Below, piece by piece: positions 8,464 through 16,122 of a stretch of DNA of 64,000 bases (positions within the stretch are counted from its first letter, which is position 1; every line of letters starts with the position of its first letter). The notes beneath the pieces were generated by a model. The model was not told the origin of the DNA. It searched no databases and saw nothing but the letters and a program-made list of their open reading frames with translations. The stretch is from JAHBXL01 sp964409775 (lineage in GTDB: Bacteria; Planctomycetota; Phycisphaerae; Phycisphaerales; UBA1924). The translations under genes and the position numbers were made by a program. The stretch spans positions 1-64,000 of the forward strand of contig CAYPEI010000004.1 of NCBI GenBank assembly GCA_964409775.1, in the 5' to 3' direction.

Positions 8464-9630
8464 CTATTGCCAGCGTCGACGAGCCCAGAGGCAGAACGCC
8501 AGCAGGACGGCCGCGATGCCGCCCGCCCAAAGCGAACGCTGGAAATTGCTGCGCCCGCCCGCGATGGTGGTCCGTGTGCTGTCGGTAGGATCGATGGAGA
8601 TCAGTTGGAGAGTCGGCGCTTGGGGAGACGCCGGGTCGGCGGAACCGTCGGCATGAAGAAACCTCCCTGAGCGTCCGTCCAGCACGCGGATGGCGACCGA
8701 CTGCCATTGAAACGTCGTGGGATCCGGGCTTGAGAGCGTGCGGACGGAGTCGAAGAGGGTGAGCCGACCCGGGTCCTTCTCCGGCGGGCTGGAGAATCGT
8801 ATCGGGCTCGGGATGGCGAACCGGCCGAGCGCGTACGCGCGGAGTTGCCTCGGATGTCTGGCCGGGAACATCGGGTCATCGAACCTTCCGATGCACTCGA
8901 ACAGCGTGCATGTGCCCTGCTCGTCGATGAGCATCGCGCGCGACAGTTCGAACGTCGAGGTGTCGATTTCGGCGGCAATACCCCAATCGCGAGAACAGAT
9001 CCCGATGTGACGGTCACCGGTATCGTTCGGTCCGTCAAGATCGGAACAGGATCCCAGTATGTCGACGATGTAGCGGACGAGCGGAAGATATCCGGTCTGA
9101 GCGCGGAGAAATTCGGCCGAGACTCGGCCGGACTTGCGCAGATCGAACTGATCATTGATCGAGAGCGGCTCGTATCGGCTGAGTGTCGCGCTGCTGGAAC
9201 GGGGACCCGCGGAGAGCGTCCGGACGAGACCGTCCCAGAGTTCGAACCGGGTGGCCTGCTCTGCGGGCCCGCCAACGACCAGCGCACGCGTTTCAATGCG
9301 GAGCCGGCCGGCTTCATCACTGAGGAATCGACCCTTGAAGAGCGTTCGCAGCGGGACCGACGATCGATCGTCGGTAAACGGAGTCAACTCCTCATTGAAT
9401 CGATTGGCCTGATCAACCAAGGCATCGAGTTCCGACGTCGTGACCGAGGGAGATCGGAACTTCGCCTCGTACGCGATGACGCGGGAGTGGGCAGAATCGA
9501 GAGACCGCACGAGCGAAGCGGGATCGTGCGCACCCGCATCGGCCGCGTGGAGCGCGGCACCAATCGCAACAACACCCATCGACCAAGTAAGAGCGGTCAC
9601 CAGATGCGACCACATGGCGGATGGTTGCAT
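8464..9630 (-). CDS. Secreted protein with C-terminal membrane anchor, function unknown
   Basis: This 388-aa protein is not recognised. It starts at ATG 9630, which overlaps the previous stop by one base (TGATG), deciding the start and showing coupling. An N-terminal hydrophobic segment (about residues 9-28) looks like a signal peptide. The long soluble part starts with a helical PASLVRSLDSAHSRVIAYEA and continues with beta-type sequence (FKGRFLSDEAGRLRIETRAL), loosely like LolA/outer-membrane-lipoprotein sorting beta sheets, though this is weak. The protein ends with a hydrophobic segment (WAGGIAAVLLAFCLWA) followed by RRRWQ, which fits a tail anchor with the soluble domain outside the cytoplasm. 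It is flanked in the operon by a cysteine-rich secreted protein and a MauE-like membrane protein. Confidence 0.6.
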   Translation of the reverse strand: MQPSAMWSHLVTALTWSMGVVAIGAALHAADAGAHDPASLVRSLDSAHSRVIAYEAKFRSPSVTTSELDALVDQANRFNEELTPFTDDRSSVPLRTLFKGRFLSDEAGRLRIETRALVVGGPAEQATRFELWDGLVRTLSAGPRSSSATLSRYEPLSINDQFDLRKSGRVSAEFLRAQTGYLPLVRYIVDILGSCSDLDGPNDTGDRHIGICSRDWGIAAEIDTSTFELSRAMLIDEQGTCTLFECIGRFDDPMFPARHPRQLRAYALGRFAIPSPIRFSSPPEKDPGRLTLFDSVRTLSSPDPTTFQWQSVAIRVLDGRSGRFLHADGSADPASPQAPTLQLISIDPTDSTRTTIAGGRSNFQRSLWAGGIAAVLLAFCLWARRRWQ

Positions 9631-9989
9631 CACTCGCACTTCTGACCACCGTTGATCTTTCCCACCGTTCTCTGCACCCACTGGTTGATGTCGGGGAAGC
9701 AGATACACTGGCCAAACTGGTCCACATGCACGATTCCGGGGTTGCAGTGGATCTTCTTGGGTGTGGCGTTTGAATAAACCGTCTGCCATGTTGTCCCGGG
9801 CTGAATGTCATCGTAACTCGGAACGCAGCCTGTCCAGCAGGCGGCGCCCTGCGTGCAGTCCGGGATCATCTCGGTTCGTTGAACGATGTCGTAGCAAGCC
9901 AAGCCGGCCATGAGCGGAGCGGCGATGGCGAGGAACGCAAGAAGACCGGTTGCCGGGGTGAAGGGCCGGTGAGAAACGAGCGTCTTCAA
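9630..9989 (-). CDS. Small secreted cysteine-rich protein, function unknown
   Basis: A 119-aa product with an N-terminal hydrophobic segment (TGLLAFLAIAAPLMAG) that reads as a signal peptide, followed by a compact domain holding eight cysteines (ACYD, PDC, ACWTGC, HCNP, QCIC and a penultimate KCE). The even number suggests disulfides formed outside the cytoplasm. The start is TTG at 9989, chosen because GGAGG stands 6 nt upstream. It is the first gene of a three-gene operon with an anchored protein and a MauE-like protein. The operon's best promoter candidate carries a 14-G tract in its spacer, so expression may switch. Not recognised as a known family. Confidence 0.6.
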   Translation of the reverse strand: MKTLVSHRPFTPATGLLAFLAIAAPLMAGLACYDIVQRTEMIPDCTQGAACWTGCVPSYDDIQPGTTWQTVYSNATPKKIHCNPGIVHVDQFGQCICFPDINQWVQRTVGKINGGQKCE

Positions 9990-10043
9990 GAGTCGCCTCC
10001 GTGTGCTATGCTGGCAGTCGATTCGAACAACGGCAAGTCAGCG

Positions 10044-10075
10044 AGTCTAGCAAGGGGGGGGGGGGGGAGAGTCAA
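10044..10075 (-). promoter_or_regulatory. Candidate promoter for the 9989-7930 operon with G/C14 in its spacer
   Basis: On the minus strand the -35 candidate is TTGACT (10075-10070) and the -10 candidate is TAGACT (10049-10044), 20 nt apart. Fourteen of the 20 spacer bases are a single C homopolymer (G on the plus strand). A start would fall near 10037, about 48 nt before the TTG codon at 9989. The 20-nt spacer is 2-3 nt longer than optimal, so loss of 2-3 bases from the tract would create a near-optimal promoter. Seen: the boxes and the tract. Inferred: promoter use and switching. Confidence 0.4.
10054..10067. repeat. Homopolymer G14 tract between divergent genes
   Basis: Fourteen consecutive G on the plus strand, in an 88-nt space between the divergent starts 9989 (minus) and 10078 (plus). 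It ends 10 nt before the prepilin ATG, so it also sits in that gene's 5' leader or ribosome binding region. Long G tracts in such positions are typical slipped-strand mutation sites. Homopolymer length is also a common sequencing error, so the exact count is uncertain. Confidence 0.9.
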
Positions 10076-10077
10076 AG

Positions 10078-10839
10078 ATGCAATCCAAACTGAATCGTCA
10101 TGTTCGTAGCGCCTTGAGCATAATCGAAGTTCTGGTCGTCATCGGATTGATTCTGCTCTTGCTTGGGATCGCAGCGCCGGTGCTGTTCAGGCCGCGAGAA
10201 GCCGCGATGGTGGCGGTGTCTCTGAGCAACATTCGGCAGGTGGGCGCCGCGCTGATGGTGTATGGGCACGAGAATCGCGATGTTCCGCCGGTGGTGTTTC
10301 CGCCGATCCTGGTTACCGCGCCGCCGCCCTGGATCACCGTGGTCATTGACGGCTCGGAGGTCAACGGCGCGTGGTTCATGAATGGTGACAAGTATCCGCT
10401 GCTGCTCAAGCCGCAACTGCCTGCTGGTGTTCTGAGGGATCCGCGTGTCCGGGCGCCGACGGGCACTCGAGCGGATTACTCGATCTCGGATTGCTTTTAT
10501 GCGACGCCCGAGTACTGGGATCGGGCCACACAGGCCGGCCCGGTGCAGTGGATCCCGCAGCCTATGTCCGTCGTGCAGTTCCCGTCGCTGAAGGGGTTGA
10601 TGCGTCAGAACACCGCGTACAACGTCCCGGGGCACGAGCAGTACTTTGCGTGCTGCGTGTCGGGGGTGAGGACCAGCGTGCTGTGGTCGGACTTGAGCGC
10701 GTCGACCGAAGATCAGAGCACGCTTCGCCCCGGGGAACCGAATTTCTATCACCATGGCAACATCTCCCCGATTGCGTATTGGGAGGATGGTCAGCCGATC
10801 GACTCGACCAAGCATGGAGTTCGCGGCCGTGATCGATGA
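10078..10839 (+). CDS. Prepilin-like protein with type IV pilin N-terminal signal
   Basis: A 253-aa protein with a short basic leader (MQSKLNRHVRSA) followed by LSIIEVLVVIGLILLLLGIA, the hydrophobic class III signal of type IV prepilins and type II pseudopilins with the conserved Glu at +5. The residue before the predicted cleavage point is Ala rather than Gly. After the helix come SLSNIRQVGAALMVYGHENR, typical of the large planctomycete pseudopilin families, and a poorly conserved C-terminal domain ending near FYHHGNISP. It would need a prepilin peptidase and an assembly platform such as the PilM operon at 14080-19810. The G14 tract lies just upstream of its ribosome binding site (GGAGAG). 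Confidence 0.75.
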   Translation: MQSKLNRHVRSALSIIEVLVVIGLILLLLGIAAPVLFRPREAAMVAVSLSNIRQVGAALMVYGHENRDVPPVVFPPILVTAPPPWITVVIDGSEVNGAWFMNGDKYPLLLKPQLPAGVLRDPRVRAPTGTRADYSISDCFYATPEYWDRATQAGPVQWIPQPMSVVQFPSLKGLMRQNTAYNVPGHEQYFACCVSGVRTSVLWSDLSASTEDQSTLRPGEPNFYHHGNISPIAYWEDGQPIDSTKHGVRGRDR

Positions 10840-10944
10840 GAGCGACCAGCACCGGTCCAACGAGGTCGACTGCGACCGGCACGGGCATTGAGCCGCGAGG
10901 AGCACGAGCGGGGTACGGGTGCGCGTTGAGTGATCGCGTGCCGA

Positions 10945-11529
10945 TCAGACGGTGGAGTTCATTGATGCCCCGCATTCCGGGCATTTGTCTCCGGCGAGGC
11001 CGCGGAGGTCGTAGCGGCAGCGGCGGCAGTGCCCGGGGGGCACGAATCGGCGGAGCATCAGGAGCAGCGCCAGCGCGGGGACGGTGCAGATCGCGGCGAG
11101 GAACCAGACTTTGACACCGATCAGCGGTCCGGGGGCGTACCAGTCGATGCGCCAAAGGCCGGGGAACATGTTGTCGACGGTGAGCCACGCGAGGACCCGG
11201 CTGTTCAGGTCGGAGGTGGGGCTGTTGAACGTGGATGAGTACACGGTGTTGCTGTAGATCGCGACAAGCCCGTGGCCGAGCATGAAGTGGGACTCGTCGC
11301 GCTCGATGTTCATGGTGGTGTTTGCACCCGCGACGGCGAGCGCGGCCGGGCTGCGGGGCCGGACAGCGGACTTGGTGAACGTGCTCAACTCGACGAAATA
11401 GGAGACGGCGCAGGCGACCCAGAGGAGCAGGGCGAGCAACGCGAAGGCGACAAAGGCGATGCGGGTGGCCCGCTGGCGTGGGGGCATGCGGAGAACTTCG
11501 CGGTTGGCGGCCGCGGGCGGGTGGTTCAT
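10945..11529 (-). CDS. Membrane protein with C-terminal zinc ribbon
   Basis: A 194-aa protein with two membrane segments (about residues 24-45 and 137-158) around a loop of about 90 residues that is probably outside the cytoplasm. The last 30 residues form a zinc ribbon: CRRCRYDLRG, then CPECG. It is the first of four proteins in this window sharing this layout (also at 31997, 44762 and 45457). The ribbon should lie in the cytoplasm after the second helix. Function unknown. It is followed by manC on the same strand upstream (60 nt) and may share its transcript. Confidence 0.65.
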   Translation of the reverse strand: MNHPPAAANREVLRMPPRQRATRIAFVAFALLALLLWVACAVSYFVELSTFTKSAVRPRSPAALAVAGANTTMNIERDESHFMLGHGLVAIYSNTVYSSTFNSPTSDLNSRVLAWLTVDNMFPGLWRIDWYAPGPLIGVKVWFLAAICTVPALALLLMLRRFVPPGHCRRCRYDLRGLAGDKCPECGASMNSTV

Positions 11530-11589
11530 GAGATGCGCTACCGGGTTGCGCGGTGTGCGGTGCGGTCGGGCCGGGGCCCGGGCTCGAGG

Positions 11590-12723
11590 TCAGCGCAGGC
11601 TCTCATCCACCATCGCGTGGAGTTTCTTGAGTTGCTCGGCCTTGTCGCGGGGCATGACGAGGGTGGCGTCCTTGGTGTGGACCACGATCAGGTCCTTGAC
11701 GCCGAGGACGGCGACGGTGTGGGCGGGATCGTCGCTGACGACGAGGTTGTTGGTGCAATCGAGCAGGACGCCGCGGGTCTGGCCGGGGACGCGGTTGCCC
11801 TCGCGGTCGGGCTGGAGAGTCTGGCCGTAACTGGGCCAGGAACCGACATCGAGCCAGTCGACATCGGTGAGGACGGTGCAGACGGAGACGCGCTCGTCGC
11901 GCGAGGCGGGCTCCATGACGGCGTAGTCGACGCTGATGCGGGGGAGGGTCGGGTAGATGTCGTCGATGACCTCGCGCTGCCTGGGCGTGCCCCATGCCTG
12001 CTGGATCTTCAGCAGGCCATCGTAACTCTCGGGCTTGAAGCGCTTGAGGCAATCCATGAACGTGCGGGCGTGGAACACGAACATGCCGGAGTTCCAGGCG
12101 AAGTGCCCGGACTCGAAATAGGCCTGGGCGCGCGGGGCATCGGGCTTCTCGACGAAGCGCGTGACGCGGAAGGCCAGGCCCTTGCCGATGGGTTTCTTCT
12201 TCTCGTCGGTGACGCCGTTGATGGCCGGGCCGCGTTCGACGTAGCCGAAGCCGGTGGCGGCGTAGGTGGGCTTGATGGAGAAAGTGACGAGGCGCGAGGG
12301 CTCCTGCTCGACCATGCGGAAGGCGAGTTCGGCGCGTTCGCGGAAGACGCTCTCGGGGCGGATGAGATGGTCGGCGGTGAGGACGCAGAAGACCGCGTCC
12401 TTGTGGAGTTTGGCGAAGACGGCCGCGGCGAACCCGACGGCGTTGACGGTGTCCCGCCCCGTGGGCTCGCCGAGGATGCGTTCGTCGGCGAACTCGGGCA
12501 GGGCCTGGCGGATCTGCGGGCGGAACGCCTCGCTGGTGCAGATGAAGCGGCGCTCGGCGGGGACGAGGCCGTCGATGCGGCGGGCGGCGATCTCGAGGAG
12601 CGAGAGGGGTTGCTTCGCCCCGGGCTCGTTGATCAGTGGGAGCAGTTGCTTCGGGCGCGCGTTGCGGCTCATGGGCCAAAGCCGCGTTCCCGCTCCACCG
12701 GCCATGATCATCGCGTAGCGCAT
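11590..12723 (-). CDS. manC: Mannose-1-phosphate guanylyltransferase
   Basis: The enzyme makes GDP-mannose from GTP and mannose 1-phosphate for surface polysaccharides and glycoproteins. The 377-aa protein has the nucleotidyltransferase signature IMAGGAGTRLWPMSR followed by PKQLLPL, the PTGRDT motif, LTADHLI near the metal site and the FVEKPD motif. It lacks the C-terminal phosphomannose isomerase domain, so it is the short monofunctional type of about 350-380 aa. The start is ATG 12723, followed at once by RYAMIMAGG. ruvA lies upstream on the same strand (54 nt), so readthrough from it is possible. Confidence 0.93.
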   Translation of the reverse strand: MRYAMIMAGGAGTRLWPMSRNARPKQLLPLINEPGAKQPLSLLEIAARRIDGLVPAERRFICTSEAFRPQIRQALPEFADERILGEPTGRDTVNAVGFAAAVFAKLHKDAVFCVLTADHLIRPESVFRERAELAFRMVEQEPSRLVTFSIKPTYAATGFGYVERGPAINGVTDEKKKPIGKGLAFRVTRFVEKPDAPRAQAYFESGHFAWNSGMFVFHARTFMDCLKRFKPESYDGLLKIQQAWGTPRQREVIDDIYPTLPRISVDYAVMEPASRDERVSVCTVLTDVDWLDVGSWPSYGQTLQPDREGNRVPGQTRGVLLDCTNNLVVSDDPAHTVAVLGVKDLIVVHTKDATLVMPRDKAEQLKKLHAMVDESLR

Positions 12724-12777
12724 AGGGCAGGATGATAACGCGGCGGCCGTGCGCGGAGGCCTGCGCAGGGCCCTGGA

Positions 12778-13530
12778 TTACCGCGAGGAGTATGCCGCGG
12801 CGATCAGGATGGAAACTTCCGATGGCGGCTCATCGGCGCCGGACCGGAAGCGGTCGATGGCGCGGGCGACCATCCGCTCGGCATCGATGGGCGACTCGCC
12901 CAGCGCGACGAGCGCATCGACGGCCTGGCGGATGGGGACGACGGGCGGCGCGGCCGCGCTGTTGGCGGCAGGAGCAGCCGCGGCGGTGGAGCGCGGTGCG
13001 CGGCGGGCGGGCTTGGGCTCGGGAGCGGGCGGCTGTGCGACGGCGACGGCGCGGGAGATGCCGAGCCCGATGTACGGATCGCACTTGCTCTTGAGTTCGT
13101 GGACGATGGTCTCGGCGAGTTTGGGGCCGATCTCGGGGAGCGTCTGGAGCATCCGGCCGTTGCGCTCGGCGATGGCCCGGGCGATGACCCCGGGCTCGAC
13201 GGCCATGACGCGCAGGCCGCGCTTGGGGCCCAGTCCCTTGACGCTGGTGAGCAGGTCGAAGAACGCACGCTCGGCGGGCGAGGCGAAGCCGAGCAGGCGC
13301 GGCAGGAAACTTGCGCCCTGGCCCTGGCTCTCAAGGTACTCGATGGTGTAGATGGTGACCTCGCGCCCGACCATGGCGGCGGCGGGGCCGGATTGGCCGC
13401 GGCCGAGCCAGGAATCCGCCAGAAAGGCGGGCAGAAGGACCTCGTAGGCGAGGCCCGGGAGCCCCTCGGGAACGAGGGTGGCGCGGTTCTCTTCGATGGA
13501 TTCGAGTATTCCGCGCAGTCGCGTGAGCAT
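12778..13530 (-). CDS. ruvA: Holliday junction branch migration protein RuvA
   Basis: RuvA binds four-way junctions and loads the RuvB motor during recombination. The 250-aa product begins MLTRLRGILESIEENRATL (OB-fold domain). It carries the two helix-hairpin-helix elements: LTSVKGLGPKRGLRVM and LQTLPEIGPKLAETIVHELK. After an Ala/Pro-rich linker the RuvB-binding domain III follows (AVDALVALGESPIDAERMV). The linker makes it about 50 residues longer than E. coli RuvA. ATG 13530 matches the family start; another ATG at 13539 is in frame. ruvB and ruvC are not in the window. Confidence 0.93.
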   Translation of the reverse strand: MLTRLRGILESIEENRATLVPEGLPGLAYEVLLPAFLADSWLGRGQSGPAAAMVGREVTIYTIEYLESQGQGASFLPRLLGFASPAERAFFDLLTSVKGLGPKRGLRVMAVEPGVIARAIAERNGRMLQTLPEIGPKLAETIVHELKSKCDPYIGLGISRAVAVAQPPAPEPKPARRAPRSTAAAAPAANSAAAPPVVPIRQAVDALVALGESPIDAERMVARAIDRFRSGADEPPSEVSILIAAAYSSR

Positions 13531-13579
13531 CGCGGGCATGGTAGTGTCCACGCGGGGAAGGGTGATTCGAGGTGGAGCG

Positions 13580-13921
13580 ATGCCGACGCAAGCGCTGCAA
13601 GTGCTCATGATCGCCGCCGGGATCGCGGCGGCATTCATCGGGCTGCTGGTGGCTCGGCGGGGTCGGACGGGAGGGCGGGTGAGCGTGCCGACCAGTGTTG
13701 TTATCGGACTGTGTTTGGCACTTGGAGGATACCACCTGATCGTGTGGTCATTCCCACAGACGTTGACGCCGCTTCAGCTGAACCGCCAGTTCTGGTGGGT
13801 CGGATTGGCTGGGCTGCTCGCGGCGTGTGTGCTGTCGCTGGTGCTTGACCGCCTGAGGGGAGCGGATGCGGCCAAGGGTGGCGAGAGCGCGCCGCGCGAC
13901 GGCTCCGGGCCGATCCGCTAA
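13580..13921 (+). CDS. Small integral membrane protein, function unknown
   Basis: A 113-aa protein with three predicted membrane helices (about residues 7-25, 38-56 and 73-91) and a charged C-terminal tail. The start at ATG 13580 is supported by GGTGGAG just upstream. It is divergent from ruvA and 158 nt upstream of the PilM operon on the same strand. Not recognised. Confidence 0.55.
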   Translation: MPTQALQVLMIAAGIAAAFIGLLVARRGRTGGRVSVPTSVVIGLCLALGGYHLIVWSFPQTLTPLQLNRQFWWVGLAGLLAACVLSLVLDRLRGADAAKGGESAPRDGSGPIR

Positions 13922-14079
13922 AGTACGGCCGCCGCGGCCAGCCGGACCGCACCGGAACACGGTTCGGACGGCGGTCGTATGGAGGAGACGGGTCGCAGGC
14001 CCGTGGACATTGGTTTGTATCGAGCCCCGCCGGGAGTTCCGGCGCGGGTGAGGAACAGGCACCCGCGACGGAGCGTCGA

Positions 14080-16122
14080 ATGGCATCGTCCAACATGTGC
14101 TGGGGCATCGAGATGGGCGCCGGGGCGGTGAAGGCGATCAAACTCGAGCGCACCGGCGATGAGGTGAACGTCGTCGAGTTCGCGGTGATCCCGCATAAGA
14201 AGGTGCTGTCGACGCCGGATCTGGACCAGGCGGACGCGACGCGCGTGGCGCTGGGCGAACTGGTGACGCGGTTCGACCTGACGGATGCGCCGGTGGCGAT
14301 CTCGGTCCCGGGGCACTCGGCGTTCGCGCGGTTCGCGAAGTTGCCGCCGGTGGAGCCGAAGAAGATCCCGGACATCGTGAAGTTCGAGGCGGTGCAGCAG
14401 ATCCCGTTCCCCATCGATGATGTGGAGTGGGACTACCAGACGTTCCAGAGCCCGGACAACCCGGACGTGGAAGTGGGGATCTTCGCGATCACCCGTGACC
14501 GCGTGATGGAGCGTCTGGCGTTGTGGGCGGATGTGGGCATCTCGCCGGATGTCATCACGCTGGGCCCGCTGGCGGCGTACAACGCGATCTCGTGGGACAT
14601 GCAGTTCGGCCCGCAGACGCCGGGGACGGTGATCCTGGATGTCGGGACGACGAGCACGGACCTGATCGTGTGCGAGCCGGGCCGGGTGTGGATCCGCACG
14701 TTCCCGATCGGCGGGCACAACTTCACCGAGGCGCTGGTCTCGGCGTTCAAACTGAGTTACGCGAAGGCGGAGGCGCTGAAGTCGCAGGCGGAGCAGAGCA
14801 AGCACGCGCGGCACATCCTGCAGGCGATGCGGCCGGTGTTCTCGGATCTGGCGCAGGACGTGCAGCGGTCGATCGGGTATTACCAGTCGAGCCATCGCGA
14901 CGCGAACCTGACGCGGCTGATCGGGCTGGGCTCGACGTTCAATCTCCCGGGCCTGCGGAAGTACCTGTCGCAGCAGTTGCAGATGGAGGTCGTGCGGCTG
15001 GAGCAGTTCGGCCGGCTGACGGTGGAGGGGCCGGCGCAGTCGGAGTTCCAGGCGGCGACGATGAACCTGGCGACGGCGTACGGGCTGAGTCTGCAGGGGC
15101 TGGGGTTCCAGCACGGGATCATGGCGAACCTTGTGCCGGTGGCGGTGGTCCGCGAGGCGATGTGGAAGAAGAAGGTGAAGTGGTTCGGCGTGGCGGCGGG
15201 GATCTCGCTGGTGGCGGGCGGCGTGAGTTTCATCCGTCCGTTCCTTGATGATGCCGCGGCGTCGTCTTCGCCGCGATCGGCATTCCCGGTGATCGACGAC
15301 ACGATCAAGTCCGCACGGACGCTGAAGGGGGAGTGGAAGGCGGTGTCGGACACGTTTGCGCCGGACTATCGCGCGGCGAACGTCGCGAACCTGCTGACGA
15401 GCCGCGAGATCTATCCGTACGTGGCGGACGACCTGGGGCAGGTGATGAAGGTCGCGCTGGAGCGTGCGGCGGAGCAGCGCAAGGGCGGGACTTCGCCGAG
15501 CGTGCGGTTCGGGGAGTTCCAGACGGCGTACATCCCGCCGGCGGGCGCGGGTGGAGACCCGTATGGCAATCCGGACGAGGCGGCGGCGCCGGCGACCGGG
15601 GACCAGCGGATCTCCGGGGAACTGGAGATCAGCACGACGCACAAGGACGACGTGGAGGCGGTGCAGTTCGCGACGGACACGATCAAGAAGTGGCTGTATG
15701 ACCACGCGGATCGGCCCGGGGTTCCGTACAAGATCGATGTGGCAAGGGTGAACGTGTCGCTGATCGAGACGCGGAAACTGGCAGGGCCGGCGGGCGAGAC
15801 CGCGCCGCCGTCGGGGCGGGACTCGCTGGCGACGAAGCCGACAACGCCGGGCAGGTTCCCCACGCAGCCGGTGGATTCGCGGTACCCGGCGGAGTTCGAC
15901 GGGCTGGCGAACACGCGGCTCTCGGGCGCCGGGGGCGAGTCGCAGGGCGGCGGCGGGGCGACAGGGCCGTCGACGAAGGGCCGGGAAGAGGTGGACCGTC
16001 TGGCGCCGTTGCCGGAAGGGGACCCGCTTGCCAAGCCGGGCGAGACGCTGAACAGACTGAAGGTGCGCTGGGAGGTCATTCTCCGGCGCGAGGCGCCGGC
16101 CGGCGCGGAGAACCCGTCATGA
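14080..16122 (+). CDS. pilM: PilM-like ASKHA ATPase with membrane anchor and PilN-like extension
   Basis: PilM is the cytoplasmic actin-like ring protein of the type IV pilus inner-membrane platform; it binds ATP and the N-terminus of PilN. Residues about 6-345 are a PilM core: CWGIEMGAGAVKAIKL, SVPGHSAFARFAKLPPV, KIPDIVKFEAVQQIPFP, VILDVGTTSTDLIVCEPG and IGLGSTFNLPGLRKYL. Unlike classical PilM of about 350 aa, the chain continues. A basic stretch (KKKVKWF) and a membrane helix near 366-386 lead to about 290 further residues, probably outside the cytoplasm and PilN-like. It is the first gene of a three-gene operon; its stop overlaps the next start (ATGA at 16119). Confidence 0.82.
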   Translation: MASSNMCWGIEMGAGAVKAIKLERTGDEVNVVEFAVIPHKKVLSTPDLDQADATRVALGELVTRFDLTDAPVAISVPGHSAFARFAKLPPVEPKKIPDIVKFEAVQQIPFPIDDVEWDYQTFQSPDNPDVEVGIFAITRDRVMERLALWADVGISPDVITLGPLAAYNAISWDMQFGPQTPGTVILDVGTTSTDLIVCEPGRVWIRTFPIGGHNFTEALVSAFKLSYAKAEALKSQAEQSKHARHILQAMRPVFSDLAQDVQRSIGYYQSSHRDANLTRLIGLGSTFNLPGLRKYLSQQLQMEVVRLEQFGRLTVEGPAQSEFQAATMNLATAYGLSLQGLGFQHGIMANLVPVAVVREAMWKKKVKWFGVAAGISLVAGGVSFIRPFLDDAAASSSPRSAFPVIDDTIKSARTLKGEWKAVSDTFAPDYRAANVANLLTSREIYPYVADDLGQVMKVALERAAEQRKGGTSPSVRFGEFQTAYIPPAGAGGDPYGNPDEAAAPATGDQRISGELEISTTHKDDVEAVQFATDTIKKWLYDHADRPGVPYKIDVARVNVSLIETRKLAGPAGETAPPSGRDSLATKPTTPGRFPTQPVDSRYPAEFDGLANTRLSGAGGESQGGGGATGPSTKGREEVDRLAPLPEGDPLAKPGETLNRLKVRWEVILRREAPAGAENPS

